Part shown: in pieces, positions 10,430-19,089 of the stretch
Position numbering within the stretch: position 1 is the stretch's first letter
How the letters are laid out: every line of letters starts with the position of its first letter
Assembly: GCA_963785585.1 (NCBI GenBank)
Contig: CAWAVW010000003.1
Span: forward strand, 372,001-436,000
DNA length: 64,000 nt
From: Palsa-295 sp963785585
GTDB taxonomy: Bacteria; Acidobacteriota; Terriglobia; Acidiferrales; UBA7541
Direction of reading: 5' to 3'
The notes under the pieces: generated by a model
The model's database searches: none
What the model saw: the letters and a program-made list of their open reading frames with translations, nothing else
Told to the model about the DNA's origin: nothing
Translations under genes and position numbers: made by a program

Positions 10430-12409
10430 TTAAGCGGAGAGAACGAGAACCGGCGCGGCGACCGTGGATGGAAATTCGAGCGACACGTGCGCTCCAAACG
10501 GTTGGCGATTCGAGACGGCAATTTCGCCGCCACACTCTCGCACGATCCCGTAGCAAATGCTGAGCCCCAGCCCCGTCCCTTTTCCCACAGGTTTCGTGGT
10601 GTAAAACGGATCAAACGCGCGATTGGTATCCGCAAATCCCGGCCCGGAATCGTCGAAGGCAATCGATACGCGATCGCCGGAGCGCTTCGCATGAATTCGA
10701 ATGGAGCGTTTCGCGCTGTCCTCCACCGCGTCGATCGCGTTGTTCAAAATATTCAGCAGAACCTGCTTTAGCTCGTCTTCGCCGATCGCGATGCGCGGCA
10801 GATCCGCTTCGATTTTTACATCGAGCTCGATATTGTATTTGCGCACGTGATATTCGCGAAGCTGGATCACGTCCTGGAGCGCGGGTTCGAATTCGGCCGC
10901 GCGGGCGGCGGGATTGTTTTGCCGCGCAAAGCGCAACAGACCGTCCACGATGCGCTTCATGCGGCGCGCTTCGTTGCCCAGTTTCTGCACGCGCTTGCCA
11001 AGTTTTTCGCCTTCGACTTCCTCGGCCAGCAAATCGGCGTAGCCCATGATTCCGGTGAGCGGATTGTTCAGCTCGTGCGCCACGCCGGCAACGAGTTGAC
11101 CGAGCGCCGCCAACTTTTCCGAGCGGACCAACTGGTGATGCAGCCGTGAATTTTCGATCGTGACGGCGAGGTCGGACGCCAGCACTTCCAGCTTGGTGAT
11201 CTCGCGGGTATCCAGTTCGGCGCCTTCGCTACGCGCTGTAAGCAGCAAGCATCCCAGGCGGGAGCCGCGCCAGGAAGTGAGCGGAATCAAAACCTCCAGG
11301 TCTTCTCCGTTGGAAATGGCCGGCAAGCGGAAGGCGTTATTTCCCACGCGCGAAGCCTGCTGGCACGCATCCTTTACAGTCTCGAGCGTCCAGTCGGCCG
11401 TTCGCTTTTCCAGGGCCAACTTATGCTCCCCGTTGTAACCGTTTGCGCCGGCGAGCCGCAGGGCGTGGTCTTCGTTATTCAAAAACAGAGCCGCGCCGTC
11501 AAAGCTGCTGGCTTTGGTGACGGCGGCCGTGATGTCTTCGCACAGCGCCGCCGGATCTTTGCCGGCCAGCAGGCGCGAGGTGATTTGAGAAAGCTCCTCC
11601 AATAGGTGATTCTCTTCGCGTTCAAGCTGGCCCGCTTGTTCGATAATGCGAGATTTATCTTCGAGCAGCGTGAGCACCATGCCGAAGGCCACAAAGTATT
11701 TCGGAACGTTCCAGATCTCGGGATTGATTTTGAGTGCCGGCAGAAATGCATCGCACAAGGCACCGGCGGGAAATACGGCTCCCCAAGCCATGAATCCGCC
11801 CGCGGAGGCGAGCACCCCAGGCGACCATCGCGGGTAGCGCTGCCAAAACAGCGGCCCGCAGATCCCGAAGAAAATCGTGAGGACCGCGGTGATGCCGAAG
11901 TCGGCGTTGCCGCGAAGCTGATCGAAAAACGCCCAAACTCCGGTACCGAAAAAAACCGCCGCCAGCGCGGATGTATAGACGCGAGGTGTGGGATAGGCAT
12001 GCAGCGCGATATACGTTGCGCCGAAAAACAGAGCCGCCAAAGCGATGGCCATGGCCACATGCCAGTGCCAGTCGAACACCGCGGCAAAACCATGAAACGT
12101 AATCGGAACGATTCCCACCAACAAACGGATGATCCGCTTGCGTCGAATTTCGACCGCGCGCGTGAGCGAGACGGTAAAGACCACGGCCGAGAGTTCGAGC
12201 GAAACGATGTCGATCGATTCGAGGATGTTTTCGAGTGTTCCGGTATGCGTTTCGAAGGCTTGAATAAGGAAGTGAATGAAAATCAGGCCCCAGGCGTACG
12301 TCCAGAGCCGCGTGCGTGCCGACGGCGCATGCACGCGAATCGATAAGAAAATCCCGACCAGGCCAGCGAGAACGAGTATGGTCGGCAGTTTTTCGAGCAA
12401 GGAAGCCAC
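10430..12409 (-). CDS. Membrane sensor histidine kinase with GAF domain
   Basis: A 659-residue hybrid of an N-terminal region with about seven membrane helices (1-245), a short coiled coil (250-285), a GAF domain (about 285-420), and a HisKA dimerisation domain with phospho-acceptor His about 445 in AGVAHELNNPLTG. The HATPase_c domain follows (540-655) with NILNNAIDAVED (N box), DDSGPGF (G1) and GKGTGLGLSICYGIV (G2). No receiver domain and no adjacent response regulator is visible, so the partner is unknown. The start is a GTG with GAAGGGA 5-6 nt upstream. The gene converges on mqnC with a 20-bp gap. Confidence 0.92.
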   Translation of the reverse strand: MASLLEKLPTILVLAGLVGIFLSIRVHAPSARTRLWTYAWGLIFIHFLIQAFETHTGTLENILESIDIVSLELSAVVFTVSLTRAVEIRRKRIIRLLVGIVPITFHGFAAVFDWHWHVAMAIALAALFFGATYIALHAYPTPRVYTSALAAVFFGTGVWAFFDQLRGNADFGITAVLTIFFGICGPLFWQRYPRWSPGVLASAGGFMAWGAVFPAGALCDAFLPALKINPEIWNVPKYFVAFGMVLTLLEDKSRIIEQAGQLEREENHLLEELSQITSRLLAGKDPAALCEDITAAVTKASSFDGAALFLNNEDHALRLAGANGYNGEHKLALEKRTADWTLETVKDACQQASRVGNNAFRLPAISNGEDLEVLIPLTSWRGSRLGCLLLTARSEGAELDTREITKLEVLASDLAVTIENSRLHHQLVRSEKLAALGQLVAGVAHELNNPLTGIMGYADLLAEEVEGEKLGKRVQKLGNEARRMKRIVDGLLRFARQNNPAARAAEFEPALQDVIQLREYHVRKYNIELDVKIEADLPRIAIGEDELKQVLLNILNNAIDAVEDSAKRSIRIHAKRSGDRVSIAFDDSGPGFADTNRAFDPFYTTKPVGKGTGLGLSICYGIVRECGGEIAVSNRQPFGAHVSLEFPSTVAAPVLVLSA

Positions 12410-12535
12410 CGAGTCCCTTCTTTCACGAAACGGAGAGCTAGAGTACGGTCCGCACGCAGGCGTGCCAATAGAGCATTGGTACCAGAATCCGATCCAGCTG
12501 CAGGGCGGCTGGACGGCTGCCGAATGCGCTAAACG

Positions 12536-13234
12536 CTATTTTTTGATGGGGATACGGATATCGAGCAGGACTTCGGCGCCATCCGGCAAATTGAGCGGCT
12601 GCGACGGGACCAGTGAGTTCCCGGTGACGCGAGCGCGGACGGAATGGATCGTTTGAGGCGGCGGCTGGACGCGGTCCGACGGCATCAGAATCGGCGCGCG
12701 AAGGGAATCGGCGGCAGCCGGCAGCGGTTTCGAGATGCCGCCTTCGAATTTTGTCGAGCCGGCGGAATCGAGCGCGACGTTGGCGAGGGCGTCCGCGTCG
12801 GTGTTTTGTTCACGGCGAATGTGCTCGATGGTGAAGTACGTAATCTGACGAGCCAGTTTCGAGGCGCGCTCGAAAAGCGGTTTCAAATCCGGACTCTTCA
12901 CTTTGTAGCGGCCTTGCATCTGGCGGACGAGCAGTTCGGAATCGCTGCGAATGCGGAGTGCGGAAATGTTGTGGGTGGCGGCGTAGTCGAGTGCGGCAAG
13001 CAGCGCGAAATATTCGGCGACGTTGTTCGTCTCGCGGCCGATGTTCTTGGCAAGTTCGAGGATGATTTTTCCATCCGGGTCGCGCATCACCACCGCGTAC
13101 GAGGCCGGTCCTGGATTTCCGCGCGAGGCCCCGTCGATGTTTGCCAGATGGACGCCAGCGGGCGGGTGGCCGGAGCCGGAATCGGGAAACAAGCGCGCGC
13201 TGGCCGGAGGAGGAACCTTCGAGCCGCGGTTCAT
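12536..13234 (-). CDS. RNase HI-type nuclease with C-terminal AF2212/DUF104-like tail
   Basis: A 232-residue protein. Residues about 28-165 form an RNase H fold with all four carboxylates in place: NIDGASRGNPGPA, NNVAEYFALLAAL, RIRSDSELLVRQM and NTDADALANVAL. It should cleave the RNA strand of RNA-DNA hybrids. The last 40 residues (VRARVTGNSLVPSQPLNLPD then GAEVLLDI) resemble the short beta domain of AF2212/DUF104-type antitoxins, whose usual form is G-x-L-x-P-x-x-P-L-x-L-P-x-G-x-x-V. That fusion is unusual to my knowledge. The zinc-ribbon gene lies 48 bp upstream; zinc-ribbon/RNase H pairs are known from other phyla. Confidence 0.87.
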   Translation of the reverse strand: MNRGSKVPPPASARLFPDSGSGHPPAGVHLANIDGASRGNPGPASYAVVMRDPDGKIILELAKNIGRETNNVAEYFALLAALDYAATHNISALRIRSDSELLVRQMQGRYKVKSPDLKPLFERASKLARQITYFTIEHIRREQNTDADALANVALDSAGSTKFEGGISKPLPAAADSLRAPILMPSDRVQPPPQTIHSVRARVTGNSLVPSQPLNLPDGAEVLLDIRIPIKK

Positions 13235-13282
13235 TGCGGATTTCCTGCAAGGCTACAATCGGATGTATGGTGTGCGCAGAAA

Positions 13283-14056
13283 CTAGGAATCATGGCCTGC
13301 GATATTCGTCTTCGGGGCGGCTGCGGCGACGGACGCGGCAGCGGTTGGTTCGCCGTAGTAAAGGATGCGCGTGCACGTCTCGCAGTGAAACATTTCTTCA
13401 CTCGTTGAGCGCCGCATTTCCTGCATCACGTGCGGGCGAATTCGCATGCCGCAGGCGCCGCATTTCTCGTCGCGAACTTCCGCGAGCGCAATGTTGTCGT
13501 GCTTGTGCATGATCCGGTCGTAATGATCGAGCATATTTTCCGGAATTTCCGCGGCAACGCGGGCACGTTCTTCGATCAGCTGCGCCAGTTCTTTTTCGGC
13601 TTCGGATTTTTCGGCGTCAAGTTTGGAGCGAAGCCCGCGCGCTACTTCTTCCACTTCCTTCAGCAGCTTGTCGGACGCCTTGATCCGGCGGTCGTACTCC
13701 TCGCCATTGACCATTTGTTCGAGCAAGCGATCTTCCGCTTTGGCGATTTCGCTTTCGGCCATTTCCACTTCGTGTTGCAGCGCCTTGTACGCTTCGTTGG
13801 TTTTCACCTGCGACGTCTGGTCTTTGTACTTTCGGACGCGGTCCTTGTGCTGTTCGACGTCGAGTTCGTATTTCTTGCGGTCTTTCACGGTGGCGAGCTG
13901 GGCGGCTTTGGCGGAGTCAAGCTCGGCTTTTGCGGCGGCCACGCGGGCTTCGATTTCGGCGGACTTTTTGGGAAATTCAGCGATCCGGGCGCGGACGGCT
14001 TGCAGGCGGGTGTCCACGCTTTGAAGCTCCATCAGGTTCTCGAGCACCTGTATCAC
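13283..14056 (-). CDS. Coiled-coil C4 zinc-ribbon protein (CT398 type)
   Basis: A 257-residue protein with a long antiparallel coiled coil (about 10-190, rich in Ala/Glu/Lys heptads) ending in a zinc ribbon with CGACGMR and CETCTR. This architecture matches the DUF164/CT398 family of putative nucleic-acid binding hook proteins. No reaction is known. The start is GTG at 14056, close behind an extended -10 box (TGC-TAGAAT) with no ribosome site, so the mRNA is probably leaderless. It precedes the RNase H gene and likely forms an operon with it. Confidence 0.87.
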   Translation of the reverse strand: MIQVLENLMELQSVDTRLQAVRARIAEFPKKSAEIEARVAAAKAELDSAKAAQLATVKDRKKYELDVEQHKDRVRKYKDQTSQVKTNEAYKALQHEVEMAESEIAKAEDRLLEQMVNGEEYDRRIKASDKLLKEVEEVARGLRSKLDAEKSEAEKELAQLIEERARVAAEIPENMLDHYDRIMHKHDNIALAEVRDEKCGACGMRIRPHVMQEMRRSTSEEMFHCETCTRILYYGEPTAAASVAAAAPKTNIAGHDS

Positions 14057-14065
14057 AGTGGCGCC

Positions 14066-14071
14066 ATTCTA
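14066..14071 (-). promoter_or_regulatory. Extended -10 promoter of the zinc-ribbon gene
   Basis: On the minus strand TGC-TAGAAT ends 9 nt before the GTG at 14056. TG at the extended position and 5/6 in the hexamer. The implied transcript has a leader of at most 2-3 nt. Confidence 0.5.
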
Positions 14072-14108
14072 GCACAACGGCGCTGGCGGCATTTGCGCGC
14101 GCTCACGG

Positions 14109-15497
14109 CTAAAGATTGGCGCGAAGGAACGCGATGGCGCGCGGCCAATAGTCCGCCTGGGCAGCCGCGTCCGCTGCCGCCGAGCCGCCAAATGAGAAGC
14201 GCGCGTTGCGGAGGTGAGGATTGCGGGAGTGGCGCGACGTGGTAGGCAAGTATGGATAGCGGAGCATATGCCCAGCGTCTGGGTAGTTGAGGTGTTCGAG
14301 TTTGTGCGGGCGGTTCCGTTTTGCCGCACGAGCGATCAGCGACGCGGCCATTTCGGTCGCGGGCCACAGATGATCGTCGCCGCCAGAGACCAGCAAAACC
14401 GCGGCGGCGATGTTTTCGATGGGGATCGCGGCACGTTCGACGGCTTCGCGATTCTTAAGCGCGGCGCGGAATAAGTTTACGAACATGACTGGGCGTTTGA
14501 GAACGGCCACGGGAAACGCCGATCGCCACATGAAACTTTTCAATGGCAGAGGAGCGAAAGGGATCGGGCTCCCGGCATACGTCCATGACGGAATGATTTC
14601 GCCTGTGGATTTATCCGCGCCGCCCGCGGCCCATAGGACGCTGCTCGGAGCGCATGCCACGACCGCGCGAATTCTCTCGGGAAACGTCGCTGCGAGCAAA
14701 AGCGCGAGTTCCGCGCCGCGCGAGATTGCGAAAATTCCGCAGCGCTGTGCGTCGAGCTCCGGTTGCGAGCTCAGCCAGCCGAGTCCCGCTTCAAAATATT
14801 CAAGCGGGATGCGATGCAGCCAGGAGGGAAGCGGCGGCGTGCCGAAATACGAAAGTGCAAACGTGGCGAAGCCGTGCCGCGACAGCACGGCGGCTTTATC
14901 GATGTCGAACCCTCCGCCGGACCCACTCAGTACCATCACCACGGGATGCGGACCCTTTCCGGGCGGGATGTACAGGCGGCCGACCGTGGCGGGAGTCGAT
15001 GGCGATGCGGATTCCGAACCGGGCGCCGGAATGGGAATTTTCAAATCGCGCGCGATCGTTCCGGGCGCAATAAAATGTCGCGTGAGCGTCGCCGTCGCGG
15101 CCGTTTCCCCATTCACGCGCGCGGTGAGCGTTACGACATTCGGCGTAACGTCGGTTTTCGCAAAGGTGGTGCGACTGTCGCCGTGTTCCTGCGCCCGTTT
15201 CATCGACCAGAAAATTCCCATCGGCGATGCCGCATGGTAGCCGCCGCTGACGGGCGAGTCCGTAGCCAGATCGATCGTGCCCGCCGCGCCTGTGCAAAAT
15301 GCCGACTCGGATCGCCATTCGTGCCGCAAATCGTCGCCGGTGTGCGCGCAAATCGTAACTTCACGATTCGGTGCGAGGCCGGTGACGCGGATCTGTATTT
15401 CGTCGTCGATATACGGCGCTGCGGAACTCAGATCGAAACGAGCCAGGGATGGTGAGTCAGAGGGCAGCGGAATGGGTCCTTGAGGTCCAGAACTCAT
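14109..15497 (-). CDS. BAAT-family acyl-CoA thioesterase / acyltransferase
   Basis: A 462-residue protein with the two-domain layout of acyl-CoA thioester hydrolase / bile-acid-CoA:amino acid N-acyltransferase. The N-terminal beta domain (about 20-140) is followed by an alpha/beta hydrolase domain (about 170-460). The nucleophile elbow reads IFAISRGAELAL with Ser about 259 (Ser as in thioesterase members; transferases have Cys). Asp and His of the triad are probably in SGGDDHLWP and DAGHM. No signal peptide. A TATAAA hexamer overlaps the ATG, so the true transcript start is unclear. The substrate cannot be told from sequence. Confidence 0.85.
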   Translation of the reverse strand: MSSGPQGPIPLPSDSPSLARFDLSSAAPYIDDEIQIRVTGLAPNREVTICAHTGDDLRHEWRSESAFCTGAAGTIDLATDSPVSGGYHAASPMGIFWSMKRAQEHGDSRTTFAKTDVTPNVVTLTARVNGETAATATLTRHFIAPGTIARDLKIPIPAPGSESASPSTPATVGRLYIPPGKGPHPVVMVLSGSGGGFDIDKAAVLSRHGFATFALSYFGTPPLPSWLHRIPLEYFEAGLGWLSSQPELDAQRCGIFAISRGAELALLLAATFPERIRAVVACAPSSVLWAAGGADKSTGEIIPSWTYAGSPIPFAPLPLKSFMWRSAFPVAVLKRPVMFVNLFRAALKNREAVERAAIPIENIAAAVLLVSGGDDHLWPATEMAASLIARAAKRNRPHKLEHLNYPDAGHMLRYPYLPTTSRHSRNPHLRNARFSFGGSAAADAAAQADYWPRAIAFLRANL

Positions 15498-15566
15498 TTA
15501 TAGCACAGGGGTTGCGAGTCAGCGGGTCGGTTGAGTCTTTTCGCGGTGCTCGCCCGTAGTATCGAT

Positions 15567-16181
15567 ATGATGGGTGCCGCAACAATGTCTTGGGACAACG
15601 GAGTGGTGGTGGACAACGACGTAGCCCAGCTTCGGCGAGGAGACCTGGACGCGCTTTCGGCGCTGGTAACGCGCTATCAGAATCGCCTGTACCGGTATTT
15701 GCTGCGCATCGTGCGCCAGCCGGCCGAAGCCGAGGACTTGTTCCAGGTTACGTGGATTCGCGTGGCGGAAAAAATTCAGCGCTACGATCCGAACCGGAAT
15801 TTCGAAGCGTGGCTTTTTACGCTGGCGCGCAACGCGGCGATCGACCATTTGCGCCGGATCCATCCGGAGAGCCTGGACGAGCCGTCGGGCGATGACGCCT
15901 CCGGAGAGACGGGCGCGACGCGTTTACCATCGCACGAGCCGCAGGCGCTCGAAGCGATCATGGCGCGCGAACGCACCAGCCGGATCGGCGAGTCGATGGA
16001 AAATCTGCCGGTGGCGTACCGCGAAGTGTTGACGCTTCGATTTGAAGAAGAAATGAAGCTGGAGGAGATCGCCGAAGTCCTGAGCGTGCCGCTCTCCACC
16101 GTGAAGACGCGGCTGCGGCGCGCGCTCGACAAACTGCGCGTGACCATGGAAATTCAGTTTCCGGGGGAGACGTGGCAATGA
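15567..16181 (+). CDS. ECF-type RNA polymerase sigma factor
   Basis: A sigma-70 family protein of about 204 residues. Region 2 covers RLYRYLLRIVRQPAEAEDLF and ends AARNAAIDHLRR-like (LARNAAIDHLRR); region 4 is LPVAYREVLTLRFEEEMKLE followed by EIAEVLSVPLSTVKTRLRRA. It is the first gene of a three-gene operon with an anti-sigma factor overlapping by 4 nt. The start is uncertain: TTG 15531 and ATGs at 15567, 15570 and 15585 are all in frame, none with a strong ribosome site. Confidence 0.92.
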   Translation: MMGAATMSWDNGVVVDNDVAQLRRGDLDALSALVTRYQNRLYRYLLRIVRQPAEAEDLFQVTWIRVAEKIQRYDPNRNFEAWLFTLARNAAIDHLRRIHPESLDEPSGDDASGETGATRLPSHEPQALEAIMARERTSRIGESMENLPVAYREVLTLRFEEEMKLEEIAEVLSVPLSTVKTRLRRALDKLRVTMEIQFPGETWQ

Positions 16182-16651
16182 GCGACCACCAGAAAATCCG
16201 CGAATTGCTTTCGCTTGCCGCAGCAGGAGCGCTCGATTCGCGCGAAGAAGATTTGGTGATGAACCACCTGCGCGGATGCGCGACTTGCTCGGCGGAAGCG
16301 GAAACCTGGAAACAGATTGGATCGGCGTTGCGAAGGCTGCCGACCCCGCAGCCCCGCGCCAGCGTGGTGGAGCGCGCCAGAGCGCAGGCGCAAGTTCGAT
16401 TGAACGAAGAATTCGAGCACCGCTGGAATCGCGCGGTGTTGACCGGACTGATTTTCTTCGCCTGGGTCCTGACGGTGATGAGCTGGCCGGTGTTCAAGCT
16501 GGTGACCGGCGGGTTGATCGGCGTGCTCGATCCGAATTTTCATCACGTTTGGTTTTTGTTTGCAGCGTTTACGGCGACCGCATGGATCGCCGGCGGAGCC
16601 GCTGCGGCGATCTTGTCGCTGCAACAGCGCCGCGAAGGGAGACTGGCATGA
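16178..16651 (+). CDS. Zinc-binding anti-sigma factor (ZAS type)
   Basis: A 157-residue membrane protein. The N-terminal domain has the anti-sigma zinc signature HLRGCATC (H-x3-C-x2-C) near residues 29-36. Two hydrophobic helices follow in the second half (about 86-110 and 123-146). It should hold the upstream ECF sigma factor at the membrane until a signal arrives. The ATG at 16178 overlaps the sigma stop (ATGA) and has GGGGGAGA 7 nt upstream, better than the GTG at 16172. Confidence 0.9.
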   Translation: MSDHQKIRELLSLAAAGALDSREEDLVMNHLRGCATCSAEAETWKQIGSALRRLPTPQPRASVVERARAQAQVRLNEEFEHRWNRAVLTGLIFFAWVLTVMSWPVFKLVTGGLIGVLDPNFHHVWFLFAAFTATAWIAGGAAAAILSLQQRREGRLA

Positions 16652-17166
16652 GCCGCTTTTCCGAAGAATTGAGGGTCGTCCCCACGCCGGCGCGCGTGGT
16701 GGCCGCGATCGTCTATGTGGTGTGGGCAATCGGGTTCTGGGCGCTGTTCACATTTTCGGGCGATCCGGGAATGTCGAGGATGCCGATTCTGGGCGTCGCG
16801 GCGTTGATGTTCATCGCGTCGATTCCGGTGGTGATTTGGGTTTTGCTGATCGGCTACGTGAACGGAGACGCGAAGCGGCGCGGGATGCGTTACGTTTTGT
16901 GGACGCTGCTGTCGATCTTTATTCCCAACGCGATCGGCATCATTCTCTACTTCATTCTGCGCGACCCGGCGATGAAGCCGTGCCCCGGCTGTTCGCAGAC
17001 GGTGAAGGGTGGCTACGCATTCTGCCCGCACTGCGGATCGAATCTTGCGCCCGCGTGCCCGAGCTGCAGGCGAGCCGTGGAACCGGGATGGCGGAATTGC
17101 CCCGCGTGCGGCACGTCGTTGATTGCAAGCTCGCCCGCGCCATATGCGGGCCCCCATACGGCTTAG
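16648..17166 (+). CDS. Membrane protein with double zinc ribbon
   Basis: A 172-residue protein with three hydrophobic helices (about 17-37, 46-68 and 78-102) and a cytoplasmic C-terminus that carries two paired C-x2-C knuckles: CPGCSQ/CPHCG and CPSCRR/CPACG. It resembles the DZANK-type double zinc ribbons. Its ATG overlaps the anti-sigma stop by 4 nt, so the sigma, anti-sigma and zinc-ribbon proteins are made as a unit. A part in sensing or release of the sigma factor is inferred from the context only. Confidence 0.8.
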   Translation: MSRFSEELRVVPTPARVVAAIVYVVWAIGFWALFTFSGDPGMSRMPILGVAALMFIASIPVVIWVLLIGYVNGDAKRRGMRYVLWTLLSIFIPNAIGIILYFILRDPAMKPCPGCSQTVKGGYAFCPHCGSNLAPACPSCRRAVEPGWRNCPACGTSLIASSPAPYAGPHTA

Positions 17167-17200
17167 GACGAAGTGCGCTGGGCGTTTCGCGAGTTTCCGT

Positions 17201-18037
17201 TCACCGAACCGGATTGCGCAACGCCTGCTGGATGCCTGCCTCCGCGAGCGGCGCCATGATGTCGTAGCCGGCTTTTACCGGATGCACGCCGTCGGACGCC
17301 AGCTCCGCTTTCATTCCGCCTTCCGGCGTGGCCATGCTGCTGTAATAATCCACATACACGAATTTGTTTTTCGCCGCGTAGTCCTTGATCCACGCGTTCA
17401 ACGCGCGAACCTTCGGCGCCGGTTCGAGTCCCCGGTGCCAAGGAAAGTCAATCGCCGGCAACACCGAGCAAAGAACCACGCGAATCCCGTTCGCGCGCGC
17501 AAGTTCGGCCATCGAAGTGAGATACCCGGCGATTTGCTCCTGCGTTTCTGGGCCGGTATTTCCCGCGATATCGTTGATGCCCGCCAATATCACCACGACC
17601 TTCGGTTTTAGGTCGATCACGTCTTGCCGGAATCGCACCAGCATTTGCGGAGTGGTCTGGCCGGAAATCCCGCGATTGATGTAACCCTTCCCCGGGAAAA
17701 AATCCCCGCGATCCGGAGCGGGCGGCGCATCTTTCGCTCCCCATCCTTCGGTGATCGAGTCGCCCACGAAAATCACACGATTTTCGCCGGGGGATGGCGG
17801 CATCAATGCTTTGTTGGCGTCCTTGTACCGTTCGAGGAAAGCCCAATCGTTCGGGTCCTGCGGCACCTGAAAATTCGAGTCCGGCGTCATGACGGGCCGG
17901 GCATTTTCCGCGCCGCGCATACGATCGAAGCCCGGCCGGGATGCGGCGCGAGAGATCACAAACGGAATGAGCACAGCGGCCGCAGCCGCCGCCGCGAAAA
18001 CAACGATTGACCAGCGGAGATCTCTATTGGATTGCAT
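17201..18037 (-). CDS. Exported SGNH/GDSL hydrolase
   Basis: A 278-residue protein with an N-terminal membrane anchor or signal (about 9-30). The SGNH blocks are all present: FVGDSITEGWG (Ser about 94), INRGISGQTT (Gly), LAGINDIAGN (Asn) and SDGVHPVKAGYD (Asp and His). This fits lipase/acylhydrolases acting on acetylated carbohydrates or lipids in the periplasm. The ATG has GAGGAGG 5 nt upstream. No partner gene is evident. Confidence 0.9.
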   Translation of the reverse strand: MQSNRDLRWSIVVFAAAAAAAVLIPFVISRAASRPGFDRMRGAENARPVMTPDSNFQVPQDPNDWAFLERYKDANKALMPPSPGENRVIFVGDSITEGWGAKDAPPAPDRGDFFPGKGYINRGISGQTTPQMLVRFRQDVIDLKPKVVVILAGINDIAGNTGPETQEQIAGYLTSMAELARANGIRVVLCSVLPAIDFPWHRGLEPAPKVRALNAWIKDYAAKNKFVYVDYYSSMATPEGGMKAELASDGVHPVKAGYDIMAPLAEAGIQQALRNPVR

Positions 18038-18173
18038 CGAGCCTCCTCGACTTCACATTTCGGGCGCAATCTTAACCTGAAAAATCCCGGGCCGGAGAAC
18101 CGAACGATAGGTTTCGCCGGGCCTCGGGTTCGCGATTCCGGTAGAATCTCGACGCACTGTTTAAGGAGGGAAA

Positions 18174-18371
18174 ATGCCGTACGTGCAAGTGACCTGGGTT
18201 GCCGGCAGATCGCCGGAACAGAAGCGTACCCTCGCGGAAAAAATCACCAGCGCGCTGATCGAAGATGGAAAGGCCAAGCGAGAAAACATTCACGTAACGT
18301 TTGTGGATTTGCCGCCGACGGATTATGCCGAAGCCGGCGTAACCGTGGAAGATCAGCGCAGAAAAACGTAA
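18174..18371 (+). CDS. 4-oxalocrotonate tautomerase family protein
   Basis: A 65-residue protein starting Met-Pro, so that Pro1 is available as the catalytic base after Met removal. PYVQVTWVAGRSPEQKRTLA and a downstream NIHVTFVDLPPTDYAEAG match the 4-OT fold. Arg residues typical of the classical enzyme are only partly recognisable, so the substrate is unknown. AAGGAGG lies 4-5 nt upstream of the ATG and a TAGAAT box at 18142-18147 is a possible -10. Confidence 0.85.
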   Translation: MPYVQVTWVAGRSPEQKRTLAEKITSALIEDGKAKRENIHVTFVDLPPTDYAEAGVTVEDQRRKT

Positions 18372-18405
18372 CGCACGGTCTGTGGAACCAGGATGCAGCG
18401 CCAGG

Positions 18406-18789
18406 TTACGGCGCGGTCTGAATTTCCATCGTTTGATCGATGGAAAGGTTTGTGCAGCCAGGATACGTTGCCGCCGGGCAATGCGCCACGATGCGGAAAT
18501 CCTGCTCGGACGCGGTAACTTCGTAGGTGTAACCGGCGCGTCCGGTCTTTTCCAAGCGCAGAGCGCCGCTGGAAACCAGCTCGCCCAGGGTGGTGTATTT
18601 GCCATTTTCCGCTTGATAGGTGCGCTCGGCCTGCGCGATGCCGATCAAATCGTTCTTCACGCCGACGATGTCGATTGTCTGGGTAGGCGTCGCTGCGCCG
18701 GCGGCTTTCAGACCTTCGAGATGGCTTTTGTAAAGGAAGCCGACGATGGCGGCTACGACGACCAGGCCGAGCAATCCGAAAACGCGCAT
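18406..18789 (-). CDS. Single-pass membrane protein with pilin-like globular domain
   Basis: A 127-residue protein. MRVFGLLGLVVVAAIVGFLY is a membrane segment. The remainder (AQAERTYQAENGKYTTLGEL, then a two-Cys region AHCPAATYPGCTN) resembles the globular part of type IV pilin or GspG-like proteins. A prepilin peptidase site with Glu5 is absent, so it is not a standard pilin. GGAGG lies 5-6 nt upstream of the ATG at 18789; a Met at 18822 in the same frame is less likely. Confidence 0.7.
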   Translation of the reverse strand: MRVFGLLGLVVVAAIVGFLYKSHLEGLKAAGAATPTQTIDIVGVKNDLIGIAQAERTYQAENGKYTTLGELVSSGALRLEKTGRAGYTYEVTASEQDFRIVAHCPAATYPGCTNLSIDQTMEIQTAP

Positions 18790-19089
18790 AGATGCCTCCG
18801 GCTGCCGAAGAAATGGGCTCAAAAACCGAGCTTAGACCTCGCGTTTCGCACTCGCAACGGTTTGTAATCGTTTTGTGCCCGCGTGCGTCTAAATGGGAAC
18901 CTGTACCGCTGGCGGAGCGGCCGGCATCCTCAGGGCGGCCTGTTTGACATCGTTCGATGCTGCCCCCGATACTGGACGTCCGTGATCCTGCGATGAACGC
19001 AGCGAAGGCCCGGGTGGGCTAAGCACCTCATCTCACCTCAGACAGACAGGCTTCGAGACCGGCAAATCCCTCGATGGGAGCAATAGAGA
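18790..19089. other. Divergent intergenic region with several stems; possible structured RNA
   Basis: This 300-bp gap separates the pilin-like gene and the M16 gene. It holds CATC-gttc-GATG enclosed by GGGCGG and CTGCCC (about 18934-18968), CTGCG-atgaa-CGCAG (about 18990-19004), and CCTGT (18900-18904) that can pair with ACAGG (19046-19050), closing a domain of about 150 nt. No known RNA family is recognised, and the pairing could be chance in GC-rich sequence. No gene is seen. Confidence 0.25.

Noticed and set aside
15499..15504. TATAAA as the -10 box of the BAAT-family gene
   Set aside because: It touches the ATG, so transcription from it would begin inside the coding sequence with no suitable start codon soon after.
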